This document shows, piece after piece, positions 30,012-40,107 of a stretch of DNA of 64,000 bases. Below the pieces are notes generated by a model. That model saw nothing but the letters and a program-made list of their open reading frames with translations. It was not told where the DNA came from and searched no databases. Each line of letters starts with the position of its first letter. Positions within the stretch are counted from its first letter, which is position 1. Origin of the DNA: Pirellulales bacterium (GTDB lineage Bacteria; Planctomycetota; Planctomycetia; Pirellulales; Lacipirellulaceae); the NCBI GenBank assembly GCA_019636345.1, contig JAHBXQ010000006.1, forward strand, positions 62,001-126,000, in the 5' to 3' direction. A program made the position numbers and the translations under genes.

Positions 30012-33000
30012 ATGAAGATCAGCTCCGCTGCTGTCGATCACCCTCGGGTCGTGACGATCGCCACGATCTTGGTGATGCTGCTTGCGCTCTACGCGGCTTC
30101 GTTCACCCCGGTGCAACGGACGCCGGCGATCACCAAAGCGGTCGTGCTGGTGGCGGTCCCCTACCCCGACGCTCAGCCGACCGAATCGGAGAACGAGGTC
30201 GCTCGCAAGATCGAGGAAGCGCTCGAGTCGCTGCAGAGCGTCGACTTCATCGCCTCGACGAGCATGCGGGGGGCGTCGGTCACCCAGGTGATCTTTCTCG
30301 ACGGGGTCGACCCCGACCACGCCAAGCGCGAGGTGAAAGACCTCGTTGACAAGATCCGCAACCAGTTGCCGCTCGGGCGCGAGGTGCAGCCCGAGGTGAC
30401 GAAGATCGATTTCGAGAACGCCCCGCTGATGCTGGTCACGCTGCAGGGGCCGCCGGGATTCGACGAGCGGGCGCTCAAGCAGATCGCCGAAGAAGTCGAG
30501 GAGCAGATCGCCTCGCAGGTCGACGGCGTGGCGAGCACGCAGCTCTTCGGCGGCAAGGAGCGCGAGCTGCACGTCAACGTGAACCCCTATCTGCTGGCCG
30601 AGTACGGGCTCACGTTCGATCAGGTTCGCCAGGCGCTGCAGGACTTCAACGCCAAGATCCCCGCGGGGGCGCTCGACACGGGGACCTACGACGCCACGCT
30701 GCGCAACGAGGCGAAATTCCGCGGGCTCGACGACGTCCGCGAGGCGATCGTCGCCAGCATCGACGGCAAGGCGATCCGCGTCCGCGACGTCGCGACCGTC
30801 CTCGACGCCGACCGACGCGCCAAGAACTACTCGCAACTCAACGGCCGGACCTGCGCGACGATCATCGTCTACAAGGAATCGGACATCAACACGCTGGGCG
30901 CCGCCCGGGCGACAAAGGCCCTCGTCGAGGACCTGCGGCGGCAGTATCCCGACATCGAGTTCTCGACCTCGCGCGACGCCTCCGAAGAGATCTGGATCAT
31001 GTTCCGCGTGCTTGGGTCGAGTGCGCTGTTCGGGGCCCTGTTGGTGTTGGTGATCCTGGCGTGGTCGATGGGCTTGCGGATCTCGCTCTTGGTGCTCATC
31101 GCCATCCCCTTCAGCTCGGCGGTGGGGCTGGTGTTTTTGTACTTTGCCGGGATTCCCGTGTCCAACATGGTCGTGTTCAGCTTCATCCTCGTGTTGGGGA
31201 TGGTCGTCGACGGGGCGATAATCGTCGCGGAGAACATCCATCGGCATATCGAGCGGGGCGAAGACCCGGTCACGGCGGCGAAGACGGGCATCGAGGAGGT
31301 CGGCTTGCCGGTCCTGGCGGCCGACCTGACCACCGTCGCGGCGTTCCTGCCGATGCTGATCGTGCCGGGGATTATGGGCGACTTCATGGGCGTCATGCCC
31401 AAGGTGGTCAGCGTGGCGCTGTTGGGGTCTGTGCTCGTCGACCACTTCGTGATCCCCGCGTTGGCCGCCAAATGGTACAAGCAGCGGAAGCCGCATGCCG
31501 ACGAGTCGGCCGTGTTCGCCGCCGTAGCCGCCGGAACAGCCGACCCCGTGGCGGCGCGCGTGCGGCCGAACCTCGGCCCCGGCACTCGTTTCTACGCGGT
31601 CGTGCTGCGGTGGTCGCTCGACAATCGGGCGGCGGTCGTCATGATGTCGCTGCTGGCCCTGGTGGGCGCCGGGGCGCTGTTCGGCAGGCTGGGGTTCGTG
31701 TTCTTTCCCCCCAGCGATCGCGGGCAGTTCATCATCAAGTACGAACTGCCCCTGGGGTACAGCATCGAGCAGACCCTCGCCGCAGCCGAGGTCGTCGCCG
31801 AGCCCCTTCGCAAATGGGAACGCCGCGGCGTGCTGCGGCAGTACGTCACCGCGGTCGGCTCGTCGGGAGGCCTGTCGATGCGCGTCGACGACGACGCGGC
31901 CACCGGCCCCGAGTTCGGCGAGATTATGGTCGATCTGCTTTCGCCGCTCGACCGCATGGTGCACGAGCAGGAGGTCATCGCCGACCTGCGCCGCAGCATC
32001 GAGCCCTGGCCCGGGATGAAGCTGTCGATCAAGGAGATTGAGGACGGCCCTCCCGGGGGCGCCGACGTCGCGGTCCGCTTCACAGGCAAAGATCTCGACC
32101 AACTGGGCCGGATCGGGAAATTCGTCGCGGCCCGAATCGCCAAGGTCCGGGGCACGGTCGATGCGACGACCGACTATCGCGACGACAACCCCGAGATCGT
32201 CGTCAAGCCCAAGTCCGAGATCCTGGGACTGTACGGCGTCAACGGCGCCCAGGTGGCCCGGGCCGTGCAGATGGCGATCGCCGGCGACTCGCAGATTGAG
32301 CTTCCCCTGGACGACGAGGACGTGACGCTGCGACTGCAACTCGATCCGAAGTATCAATCCGACCTCAAGGCCCTCGAAGGGCTCATGCTGACCGGTCCCG
32401 ACGGCAAGCGGACCACCCTCGGCGAGTTGGTGTCGTTCGAGCGCGGCGCCGGGCTGTTCAGCATCAACCGTTACGATCGCAATCGGGCCGTGACGGCCAA
32501 GTGCGACGTCGTCGAGCCGACGCTTCCCGACGACGTGTTCAAGGTGCTGCGCGAGGAAGTGCTGCCGCAGTTGGGATTCCGCTCCAGCGAGTCCGACCCC
32601 GCGGCGTTTTACGGCACGCCGACCACGCCCAGCGAAGGGATCCTCGCCGAATTCACCGGCGAGAACGAGGAACGCGACAAGAACTTCCGCATCCTCACCT
32701 ACAGCATGGCGATCGGCGCCGCACTGATCTTCGGGATCCTCGTGGCCCAGTTCAACAGCTTCCGGCAAAGCGCGATCGTCATGGCGGCAGTGCCGCTGAG
32801 CTTTATCGGCGTCGTGCTGGGGATGTGGGCGCTGGGATACCCGTTCAGTCTGGCCACGTTCATCGGGCTGGTGAGCCTCACCGGCATCGTGGTCAACGAC
32901 GCGATCGTGCTGGTCGACTTCACGAATCAGGCCCGTCGGCGCGGGCTGCCGACGCGCGAAGCGCTCTTGGAAGCGGGGATCAACCGCCTGCGCCCCGTGC

Positions 33001-33236
33001 TGTTGACCACCGTGACGACGATCGGCGGGCTCCTGCCGCTGCTGTTGAACATCTCCGGCGGGGCCGAATTCTGGCAGCCTCTCACCGCCGCGATCGTCTT
33101 CGGCCTGGCCTTCGCGACCGTTCTGACGCTGGTGGTCATCCCGGTCTGTTACAGCTTGAGCTATGGGTGGAGCGACCGCCGCCGCTTGCGTCGATTCTCC
33201 GCCCCGAACAGCATCCCTGGCGTCATCGGTCGATAA
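30012..33236 (+). CDS. RND efflux permease (AcrB/MexF superfamily)
   Basis: 1074-aa inner-membrane pump with the standard 12-TM, two-loop layout (TM1 near 14-31; TM2-6 near 340-500; TM7 near 545; TM8-12 near 900-1060). The relay in TM4 reads [13 protein letters not shown]: one Asp, with Gly at the second AcrB Asp position, a pattern also seen in heavy-metal RND pumps. TM10 reads [13 protein letters not shown], so the AcrB Lys940 position is Asn. Compared with the pump at the left edge of the window, the relay residues differ clearly. Preceded by its adaptor. Its last 14 nt overlap the convergent polX gene. Confidence 0.9.
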   Translation: MKISSAAVDHPRVVTIATILVMLLALYAASFTPVQRTPAITKAVVLVAVPYPDAQPTESENEVARKIEEALESLQSVDFIASTSMRGASVTQVIFLDGVDPDHAKREVKDLVDKIRNQLPLGREVQPEVTKIDFENAPLMLVTLQGPPGFDERALKQIAEEVEEQIASQVDGVASTQLFGGKERELHVNVNPYLLAEYGLTFDQVRQALQDFNAKIPAGALDTGTYDATLRNEAKFRGLDDVREAIVASIDGKAIRVRDVATVLDADRRAKNYSQLNGRTCATIIVYKESDINTLGAARATKALVEDLRRQYPDIEFSTSRDASEEIWIMFRVLGSSALFGALLVLVILAWSMGLRISLLVLIAIPFSSAVGLVFLYFAGIPVSNMVVFSFILVLGMVVDGAIIVAENIHRHIERGEDPVTAAKTGIEEVGLPVLAADLTTVAAFLPMLIVPGIMGDFMGVMPKVVSVALLGSVLVDHFVIPALAAKWYKQRKPHADESAVFAAVAAGTADPVAARVRPNLGPGTRFYAVVLRWSLDNRAAVVMMSLLALVGAGALFGRLGFVFFPPSDRGQFIIKYELPLGYSIEQTLAAAEVVAEPLRKWERRGVLRQYVTAVGSSGGLSMRVDDDAATGPEFGEIMVDLLSPLDRMVHEQEVIADLRRSIEPWPGMKLSIKEIEDGPPGGADVAVRFTGKDLDQLGRIGKFVAARIAKVRGTVDATTDYRDDNPEIVVKPKSEILGLYGVNGAQVARAVQMAIAGDSQIELPLDDEDVTLRLQLDPKYQSDLKALEGLMLTGPDGKRTTLGELVSFERGAGLFSINRYDRNRAVTAKCDVVEPTLPDDVFKVLREEVLPQLGFRSSESDPAAFYGTPTTPSEGILAEFTGENEERDKNFRILTYSMAIGAALIFGILVAQFNSFRQSAIVMAAVPLSFIGVVLGMWALGYPFSLATFIGLVSLTGIVVNDAIVLVDFTNQARRRGLPTREALLEAGINRLRPVLLTTVTTIGGLLPLLLNISGGAEFWQPLTAAIVFGLAFATVLTLVVIPVCYSLSYGWSDRRRLRRFSAPNSIPGVIGR

Positions 33237-34983
33237 GTCGCTTCAGTTCCTCCCACGGTCGCGTGTTGGCGACGTCGGCGGCGGCGAGGCCGGCTCGGCG
33301 AGCTTGGAGGACGCCGTAGCGCAGCACGTCGAACCCCTCGGTGCTGTGGGCGTCGCTGGAGATGACGATCGACACGCCGCGCCGCTTGGCGGCGGCCGCG
33401 TGGACGTCGTCGAGATCGAGCCGGGCGGGATTCGCGTTGAGCTCCAGAAACTTGCCGTGCTGCGCCGCCGCGGCGATCATCGCTTCGACGTCGACCGCAT
33501 ACGCCTCGCGACGGTTGATGAGCCGGCCGGTCGGATGGGCGATGACGTCGACGTGCGGATGGGCGAGCGCACCGAGGATCCGCTCGGTGATCTGCGCACG
33601 CGGTTGGTTCTGGCCGTAGTGGACGCTGGCGACGACCCAGTCGGCCTCGGCCAGCACGTCGTCGGGAAGGTCCATGCCCCCCTTCTCGAGGATGTCGCAC
33701 TCGATCCCTTTGAGGACGGTGAAGTCGTCCAGATCGGCGTTGATCCGATCGATCTCGGCCCATTGGCGCCGCAGCCGGTCGGCGTCGAGGCCGCGGGCCA
33801 TCGTCACCCGCTTCGAGTGGTCGGTGACGGCGATGTACTCCAGACCCCGCCGGCGGGCCTCGGCGATCATCTCGTCGAGCGTGGCCGCGCCGTCGGTCGC
33901 CGTCGTGTGAAGGTGCAGATCGCCTCGCAGGTCGGCAAGCTCGACGAGTGCGGGCAGTTCGCCTGCCTCGGCCCAGCGAAACTCTTGCCGCGCCTCGCGC
34001 AGCTCCGGCGGAAAACAGGGGAGATCGAGCGCGGCGTAAACCTCCGCCTCGGTTCGCCCGGCGACGTACTCGCCGCTCTGCGGTCCGGCGTCTTTCGCGT
34101 CGGGGTCGGCGTCAGGATCGACTCGAAAAACGCCCCACTCGTTGACCCTCAGCCCGCGGGCCTTGGCCCGTCCGCGGAGCTCGACGTTGTGGTCCTTCGA
34201 TCCCGTGAAGTACTGCAACGCGGCGCCGAACGACCGCGCGGGAACGACCCGCAGGTCGACCTGCAGGCCGCTGGCCAACCGGACCGACATCTTCGTGTCG
34301 CCGCGGGCGATCGCCTCGGCGACGCTGGGATACTCGCCCAGCCGGTCCATCACGGGGGCCGCGTCGTCGGCGTCGACGAGGAAGTCGAGATCTCCCACCG
34401 TCTCCTTGCCGCGACGGTAGCTGCCGGCCGCTTCGAGCTGCCGCACCCCCGGGACGACCTCCAAGTGGGACCGCAGGTCGGCGACAATCGCGTCGGCGTC
34501 GGCCCAGCGAGTGCGCTGGTCGGCGGTCGCGGCCAAGTCGATCCCTTTGAGGATCGTCGTTTGGGTCTTTTCGCCGAACCCTTTGAGCTGGCTCACCTGA
34601 TCCGCTTCGCACGCGGCGCGAAGCATTTCCAGCGAAGCGATGCCAAGCTGTTCGTGCAGAGCCGCCGCCTTCTTGGGACCCAGCCCCGGCACGCGCAGCA
34701 GGGCCATCACCCCGGCGGGAATCGCGGCCTGCAGTTCGGCAAGCATCGGCAGGCTGCCGGTCGCCAGCAACGTTTCAATTTTCTCAGCGAGATCCTTGCC
34801 GATGCCGTCGATGTCGGTGAGCGACCGCACGGGGTCCTCGGCGATCTCCGCGAGCGGCTCGGCGTGGTCGCCGACCTTGCGGGCCGCGGTGCGATAGGCC
34901 CGGACGCGAAACGGGTTGGCTCCCTGGAACTCGAGCAGGTCGGCCACTTGATCAAATACGACGGCGATCTCGCGATTGGTCAT
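33223..34983 (-). CDS. polX: DNA polymerase/3'-5' exonuclease PolX
   Basis: 586-aa bacterial family-X repair polymerase. Residues 1-75 are the 8-kDa/HhH domain ([33 protein letters not shown]). Helix-hairpin-helix motifs follow near 90-135. The nucleotidyltransferase centre is [17 protein letters not shown] (about 188-204). The PHP exonuclease domain occupies about 335-580, with metal-site motifs [43 protein letters not shown] and SSDAHS all present. It fills gaps and removes 3' ends in base-excision repair. Length and domain order are normal. No downstream partner gene. Confidence 0.95.
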   Translation of the reverse strand: MTNREIAVVFDQVADLLEFQGANPFRVRAYRTAARKVGDHAEPLAEIAEDPVRSLTDIDGIGKDLAEKIETLLATGSLPMLAELQAAIPAGVMALLRVPGLGPKKAAALHEQLGIASLEMLRAACEADQVSQLKGFGEKTQTTILKGIDLAATADQRTRWADADAIVADLRSHLEVVPGVRQLEAAGSYRRGKETVGDLDFLVDADDAAPVMDRLGEYPSVAEAIARGDTKMSVRLASGLQVDLRVVPARSFGAALQYFTGSKDHNVELRGRAKARGLRVNEWGVFRVDPDADPDAKDAGPQSGEYVAGRTEAEVYAALDLPCFPPELREARQEFRWAEAGELPALVELADLRGDLHLHTTATDGAATLDEMIAEARRRGLEYIAVTDHSKRVTMARGLDADRLRRQWAEIDRINADLDDFTVLKGIECDILEKGGMDLPDDVLAEADWVVASVHYGQNQPRAQITERILGALAHPHVDVIAHPTGRLINRREAYAVDVEAMIAAAAQHGKFLELNANPARLDLDDVHAAAAKRRGVSIVISSDAHSTEGFDVLRYGVLQARRAGLAAADVANTRPWEELKRLIDR

Positions 34984-35100
34984 AACCGCGAGTTTAGCAA
35001 GGTCGGCGGAGCGGGGAAGGACGAAGGCCGAAGGGCGACGCTCGTAAACTGTCGAGGTCCGACCGGGTTCTCCGCGTCACCCATTCCTTCTCACCAAGGC

Positions 35101-35136
35101 AAAAAAAAGCCCCGGCCGCGCGGGGCGGCCAGGGCT
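35101..35136 (-). terminator. Intrinsic terminator of the Tyr-Ala-Pro repeat gene
   Basis: On the minus strand AGCCCTGGCCG pairs with CGGCCGGGGCT (one G-U) and is followed by eight T residues. It lies 45 bp after the stop at 35181. This is the clearest intrinsic terminator in the window. Confidence 0.9.
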
Positions 35137-35180
35137 CTGGGTCGTGTCGGAAAGTTGCCGGCGGTTGCCGCTAATCAGGC

Positions 35181-36146
35181 TTAATGCCAGAGGTCTGAAT
35201 TCAGCTCGGCCGAGGTCCGCTCGCGCGATTGCACTTCGGTCGCAGCGGCCGACGTGCTCACTTGGTCCTGGCGTGCGGGCCGCTGATAGACCGCGTTCCA
35301 CACGTCGACGCTCGGCCGGCTTGCCGTGCGGTCGTTCGCCGGTTTCAGCAGCGACGGATAGTGGCTCGCCGCGGCGTCCTCTTCTTCGACCGGCGCCGGA
35401 TCGGCCGGCGGCGTTTGCGGGCGGTTCACGTCGTACTGCGGACTGGCCGGGGTCGGCTCGATCCGCGGTTGCGGAGTTTGCTCGCCGACGTACGGTCCGC
35501 TGCTGACGTTGCCGCCGCCGTAGTACGGCGTGCCGCTTCCCGCCGCGCACGAGGCGCACCCGCCGGACGGGGCCGCGTATTGGTCGGCGTAAACGGCCTG
35601 CGTCACGCCCCCCGAACATGCGTCGCACGTGCTGCCGCACGCCGAGCAGGCTGAACAGCCGCCGTCGGCCACGACCGGCGCCATCGCCACGACGGGCCGC
35701 AGCATCGCCGGGGCGTAGTACGACGTCCGCTGCAGCGGAGCGTACGCGGTGACGTACGGAGCGTACGCAGCCGTGTAGGCGTAGCTGGCGGTGTACGGCG
35801 TGTACGCCGTTGCCGCGGGGGCGTAGGCGGCCGTGTAGCTCGTCGGGGCGTAGGACGCCACGTACGGCGTGTAGCTCGACGTGTACGCTGCCGGGGCGTA
35901 AGCCGCGGTATAGGTCGGCGTCGCGTTGCGAGTCCAACGTCGCACTCGCATCTGGTCGAACAGCTTGCCCGGATACCAGCCGGTGTACGGCTCGTACGTG
36001 ACGGTCGGAGCGTAGCCGACGGTCACGGGGGCGACGGCGACCGGCGTCGCGCACGTATCGCACTGGGCCTGGGCAGGGATCGCGCCCAAGGCCAGCGTCA
36101 AAGCGGCGACGGCCGCACGCAGCGAGCGGACCAACAGTCGGTTCAT
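35181..36146 (-). CDS. Secreted Tyr-Ala-Pro repeat protein with Cys pairs
   Basis: 321-aa exported protein; the ATG at 36146 opens a strong signal peptide (AAVAALTLALGAIPAQAQC, mature end just before CDTC). Residues about 50-150 are short irregular repeats built on YAP, YTP, YTA and SY (for example TAAYAPAAYTSSYTPYVASY). Residues about 165-215 hold Cys pairs in CSACSACGSTCDAC and CASCA contexts. The tail is Pro/Glu-rich and disordered. Tyr/Pro repeats with Cys clusters suggest a cell-wall, sheath or adhesive protein that could be cross-linked; this is inference. It has its own terminator and is followed upstream by a 600-bp gap. Confidence 0.75.
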   Translation of the reverse strand: MNRLLVRSLRAAVAALTLALGAIPAQAQCDTCATPVAVAPVTVGYAPTVTYEPYTGWYPGKLFDQMRVRRWTRNATPTYTAAYAPAAYTSSYTPYVASYAPTSYTAAYAPAATAYTPYTASYAYTAAYAPYVTAYAPLQRTSYYAPAMLRPVVAMAPVVADGGCSACSACGSTCDACSGGVTQAVYADQYAAPSGGCASCAAGSGTPYYGGGNVSSGPYVGEQTPQPRIEPTPASPQYDVNRPQTPPADPAPVEEEDAAASHYPSLLKPANDRTASRPSVDVWNAVYQRPARQDQVSTSAAATEVQSRERTSAELNSDLWH

Positions 36147-36756
36147 CGTCAGGGTCTTTCGTTCGATAAGGGGTCGGCCGGCGCCGAGCGTTCGGTCGCC
36201 GTACAGTTCACATTTACACTGCCGGGGCCCGGCGAGGCAACTGTTTCCCCCGCGCGGCGCGGCATTTGGCGATGAATTTGCCCTGGGACGACTTTGCGTC
36301 CTGGGAAAAGGGGAGCGGTCGCTGCTGTCGGCGCCGGCGTCGCGGAAACGATCCGTCGTCGCGGCCCCGACCGTCACGACCTCTGGGCAAATTTAGCCCA
36401 CGATCCGCGACCGGGAGCCGTGTTGCCGCGATTCCACGCCGGGGACGGGGCGTGTTGCGAAATCGCCACGCGCACCGCCCGCAACGCAGGCAAGGTCGCG
36501 CCGGGCGTTGCGGATCCGCCCGGCATGAGAGATACGAACGGAACGACCAACCCGTTCGTTCGCTGCGCAAGCGGCGAGCAAGAATTCGCCGTTGCTGGCG
36601 CCGGACAGTCGGCGCAGCGCGCACCCCGGACAAAGTCGACCGCGACGGCACGAGAGGCTGCTGCTCGTCGTGCCGTCGCGGTTTCATGCGTACGTGCGCA
36701 GAGCGCCGTCCTGCGAGGCGACGCGAAAAGAATAGGCGCCTCGGCGCGACTCCCGA
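36147..36756. other. 610-bp intergenic gap with no supported gene
   Basis: Several overlapping ORFs exist on both strands but none has a signal peptide, known domain or ribosome site. The first 100 bases are the upstream region of the Tyr-Ala-Pro gene. The only clear structure is the hairpin at 36639-36682. Confidence 0.6.
36639..36682. terminator. Perfect 15-bp hairpin downstream of the alpha-CTD-like gene
   Basis: ACCGCGACGGCACGA and TCGTGCCGTCGCGGT form a perfect 15-bp stem around a 14-nt loop. It lies 75 bp after the stop of the minus-strand alpha-CTD-like gene. No U-tract follows on either strand, so termination is only one possibility; RNA processing or a protein site are others. Confidence 0.5.
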
Positions 36757-37029
36757 TCAGCGCGGCGAGCGGTTCTTGCGCTGCGGCCGGGGGAAACCGA
36801 TCGCTTCGAGCGCCTTGTAAACTTCTTCGAGCGTCTTCTCGCCGAAGTTCGAGATGCTCAACAGGTCCTGCCGAGTGCAATGCAGCAGGTCGTTGACGGT
36901 GAAGATGCCTCGCTCTTCGAGGCAGTTGGTCGTTCTGACCGCCAAGCCGATTTCGGCGGTGCTCATTTCCAGGCGATCCTTGAGACCCTGATTCGCCAAT
37001 TCAATCTTGTTCAGCGGAATCCGCGACAT
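36757..37029 (-). CDS. Stand-alone RNA-polymerase alpha-CTD-like protein
   Basis: 90-aa protein made almost only of the fold of the RNA polymerase alpha subunit C-terminal domain: a strand-turn-helix start (LEMSTAEIGLAVRTTNCLEERG), then IFTVNDLLHCTRQDLLSISNFGEKTLEEVYKALEAIGF given here by its landmarks VNDLL, NFGEKTLEEV and ALEAIGF. In RpoA this domain touches UP elements and activators. No alpha N-terminal domain precedes it. A GGGGAGGG site lies upstream of the ATG at 37029. It may be a small regulator that competes for alpha-CTD contacts, or just a DNA-binding HhH protein. Confidence 0.8.
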   Translation of the reverse strand: MSRIPLNKIELANQGLKDRLEMSTAEIGLAVRTTNCLEERGIFTVNDLLHCTRQDLLSISNFGEKTLEEVYKALEAIGFPRPQRKNRSPR

Positions 37030-37302
37030 GTGGGAATCCCTCCCCGGTGGTGAAGAATGGAGCAATCAACGCGGCGCGACCCCGATCGCACAAGCGGCGA
37101 CTTCTTGGCCAGCGTCCCGCTACGCTCCAGAAGTCGCAATCCCAGCGACGGCGTCAATTGCGGCGAAATATACCAAACAGGGGGCGGGGAGAAGCAAACA
37201 ATTTCCCGAAAGCGGGGCAGAATTTTCCGCTTGCGAGCCCCCTGTCGGGCGTGCGGGCCTCGCCGCAAAGGACGCCGCGGAGGCACGGCGTCGTCGTTCG
37301 AA

Positions 37303-37425
37303 TGTGATGCCAGTTTGCCAAATTGATGGGCGCCTGGGGTCGAACGAAGTGAGCCCCCAGCGAATCCCTTGGGGGTTCCGCTGCGCTGCGCCCCCAGGCG
37401 CCCTCCCAAGGACGCAAATGGGTGT
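37303..37425. repeat. Long intergenic palindrome, copy B
   Basis: Begins GTGATGCCAGTTTGCCAAA, with inner arms GGGCGCCTGGGG and CCCCCAGGCGCCC and a right end at GACGCAAATGGG. Same family as 25081-25222. It lies in the 495-bp space before the helicase gene, where I see no gene. Confidence 0.75.
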
Positions 37426-37524
37426 CCCTATCCGTCGCTTGCCAGCATTGGCGCTCCCCGCCGCGAAGGCATAGGATGCAGGACTCCGCTCTCGCCCTCT
37501 CCCTTCCCCCTTGGCCCCCCTCGC

Positions 37525-39837
37525 ATGGATCCGCTTCTCGCTCCCCTGAACGACGCCCAGCGCGAGGCCGTGACCCATGTCGACGGGCCGATGCTCGTCC
37601 TCGCCGGGCCGGGCAGCGGCAAGACGCGGGTCGTCACCCACCGCATCGCCCACCTCCTCCGCTCCGGAGTGCCCGCCTCCCAAATCCTCGCCCTCACGTT
37701 CACCAACAAGGCGGCCGAGGAGATGCACCAGCGGGTCGAGCGACTCGCCCCGGGGCAGCGAGTGTGGGTCAGCACCTTTCACCGCTTCGGCGCCCGGCTG
37801 CTGCGGCAATACGGCGATTACGTGGGGCTGGCCCCCAACTTCACGATCTACGACACGGACGACGCCCGCGCGACCCTCAAGCGGGTCATCGAGGCGGCGA
37901 AGATTCGCATCGCGCACTACACCCCCGATCGAATCGCCGGGGCGATCAGCGCCGCAAAGAATCAACTGATCACGGCCGACAAATACGAGCCGCGCGTGGG
38001 GAGCGCCATCTCTCACGTCGTCGCCGAGGCGTACCCCGCCTACCAAAAGCGGCTGCTGGCGAGCGCGGCAGTCGATTTCGACGACCTGCTCCTCCACGTC
38101 GCGACGCTGCTCTACGAGAACGCCGACGTCCGCGCCGTCCTCGACGAGCGCTACCGCTACGTGCTGGTCGACGAGTACCAAGACACGAACCGCGCCCAGT
38201 ACGTCATGCTGCGGGCGTTGTCGATGGACTACCCCAATCTGGCGGTCACGGGCGACCCCGATCAGTCGATCTACGGCTGGCGCGGCGCCGACATCAACAA
38301 CATCCTGCAATTCGAACGCGACTACTCGCAAGTGAAAGTCGTGCGGCTCGAACAGAATTATCGCAGCACGAAGGCCGTGCTGCGGGTCGCCGACGAGCTC
38401 ATCCGCCGCAACGTCAAACGCAAACCCAAGCGGCTGTTCACCGAGAACGACGAAGGGCGCCCGGTGCGCCTCGCCCGCTACGCCCATCAGGACGACGAAG
38501 CGGCGGGCATCGCCGTGACCATCGCCCGCCAGATCGCCGCCGGGCGCCGGGCCCGCGACTTCGCGATTTTTTACCGCATCAACGCGTTGTCCCGCTCCCT
38601 CGAACGGGCCTTGCGCTTGGCGAACGTCCCCTATCACATGATCCGCGGGCTCGAGTTCTACCAGCGCAAGGAGATCAAGGACGTGCTGGCCTACTGCCAG
38701 CTCGTCAACAACCCCCGCGACGATCAGGCCGTCCTGCGGGTGATCAACTCCCCCCCGCGCGGCATCGGCCGCAAGACAATACAGCTCGTGAGCGAGCACG
38801 CGTACGTCCACGGGATTCCGCTCTTGGACGCGGCTCGCGAGGCGGCGCAGATCGAGGGGCTCGCCCCCCGCGGGGCCAAGAGCGTCCTCGCCTTCGTCAA
38901 ACTCGCCGACAAGCTCGGATCGCTCGCCGCGGCCGACGTCGAGGAGATCCTCGGCACGATCCTGGCCGAGACCGACTACCGCGCCCAGTACCGCGACAGC
39001 GAATCGGAAGAGGATCTCAACCGGCTGGCGAACATCGAAGAACTGCTGACCGACGCCCGCCAGTTCGACGAAGCCCAGCCCGGCGGCGGGCAACTCGAGC
39101 AGTACCTCGAAAACGCCTGGCTGGTCAACGAAACCGACGCCTGGGACGACCAGCGCGACGCGGTCACCCTGATGACGCTCCACGCCGCCAAGGGACTCGA
39201 ATTCCCCGTCGTGTTCATGATCGCCGTCGAGCAGGGGCTGCTGCCCCACGAACGCAGCACGAATCAACCCGAGCAGCTTGAGGAGGAACGCCGCCTCGCC
39301 TTCGTCGGCATCACCCGCGCCCGCGAGGAACTGCAGCTCAGCTACGCCGTCCACCGCGACTTCCGCGGCCAGCGCCGCCGGACCGTCCCCAGCGAATTCC
39401 TGCTCGAGATGCCCCGCGACGAGATGGAGATGCCCAACTTCATCGACGACGTCGGCCTGGATCACGACGAGTTCGGCGCCCACGGCGACGCCTGGGACCA
39501 TGCCGACGACCACGGCGACGTCTCGTTCGACGTCGAGCAGTTCGCGTCCGGCGCGCCGCCGGTTGCGCCCGCCGCGGGGTCCGCCGGATTGCGCGTCGCC
39601 GCCGCCCAGGTGACCACGGCCGCCCGGCTCGCCGGCGCCGCGGAGTCCGCCCCCCCGCGCTGCTCGCCCGAGGACTTCGCCCAGGGGATGACGGTGATCC
39701 ACCCCGACCACGGCCCGGGCAAAATCACCGCCCTCTCGGGCAGCGGCAAGAACCGCCGCGCCACGGTCCAATTCGCCAAAGCCGGCGAACGCCGTTTCAT
39801 CCTCGCCCACAGCCCCTTGCGCCCCGCGGGGCGATAG
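37525..39837 (+). CDS. pcrA: UvrD/PcrA-type superfamily 1A DNA helicase with Tudor-like tail
   Basis: 770-aa 3'-5' helicase for repair and replication restart. Motif I is GPGSGKT near residues 29-35; motif Ia FTNKAAEEM; motif II VDEYQDTN (about 214); motif III GDPDQSIYGWRGA; motif IV EQNYRST; motif V LMTLHAAKGLEFPVVF (about 550); motif VI FVGITRAREEL. The tail from about 690 (SPEDFAQGMTVIHPDHGPGK) is the PcrA C-terminal Tudor/KOW-like module that binds RNA polymerase in Bacillus PcrA. The last 239 bp of the gene recur elsewhere in the window (44389-44460 and 47144-47382). The ATG at 37525 gives the usual N-terminus LNDAQREAV. Confidence 0.93.
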   Translation: MDPLLAPLNDAQREAVTHVDGPMLVLAGPGSGKTRVVTHRIAHLLRSGVPASQILALTFTNKAAEEMHQRVERLAPGQRVWVSTFHRFGARLLRQYGDYVGLAPNFTIYDTDDARATLKRVIEAAKIRIAHYTPDRIAGAISAAKNQLITADKYEPRVGSAISHVVAEAYPAYQKRLLASAAVDFDDLLLHVATLLYENADVRAVLDERYRYVLVDEYQDTNRAQYVMLRALSMDYPNLAVTGDPDQSIYGWRGADINNILQFERDYSQVKVVRLEQNYRSTKAVLRVADELIRRNVKRKPKRLFTENDEGRPVRLARYAHQDDEAAGIAVTIARQIAAGRRARDFAIFYRINALSRSLERALRLANVPYHMIRGLEFYQRKEIKDVLAYCQLVNNPRDDQAVLRVINSPPRGIGRKTIQLVSEHAYVHGIPLLDAAREAAQIEGLAPRGAKSVLAFVKLADKLGSLAAADVEEILGTILAETDYRAQYRDSESEEDLNRLANIEELLTDARQFDEAQPGGGQLEQYLENAWLVNETDAWDDQRDAVTLMTLHAAKGLEFPVVFMIAVEQGLLPHERSTNQPEQLEEERRLAFVGITRAREELQLSYAVHRDFRGQRRRTVPSEFLLEMPRDEMEMPNFIDDVGLDHDEFGAHGDAWDHADDHGDVSFDVEQFASGAPPVAPAAGSAGLRVAAAQVTTAARLAGAAESAPPRCSPEDFAQGMTVIHPDHGPGKITALSGSGKNRRATVQFAKAGERRFILAHSPLRPAGR

Positions 39838-40107
39838 GCCGCCGCCTCGCACAGCACGGGGTGAACGGCATCACCTAACGTGGCTCGACTCCGCTTCGAG
39901 GGCAGGCCGCACAGGAAACTGCTCGCCACGCAGGCGTGGCGGTCCGACGCAGTTTCGGCCAGTGCCGAAGTGACGCAGGACACGCCCTCCTTGCAGCTTG
40001 GTTTGGGCAAGAAACTGCTCCGTTGTGGCATTTCCGCAGGCGTAGTGCGTGGGCTTCTCATTCGCAGATGAGCACTGCCAGGGCGATACGTACGGCGAGA
40101 CCGGTCC

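Noticed and set aside
29760-32768. 1002-aa ORF antisense to the RND permease
   Set aside because: Composition-driven shadow (His/Arg/Asp-rich) of a conserved membrane protein on the other strand.
35700-35950. Repeated TACG / GCGTA units resembling a CRISPR or satellite array
   Set aside because: They are the codons of the Tyr-Ala-Pro repeats, with irregular spacing and no spacers.
37120-39852. 910-aa ORF antisense to the helicase
   Set aside because: Shadow frame; the sense gene has all helicase motifs.
39838-40107. Imperfect repeats around GAAACTGCTC after the helicase stop
   Set aside because: Only two short matches with different spacing; too weak to call a repeat.
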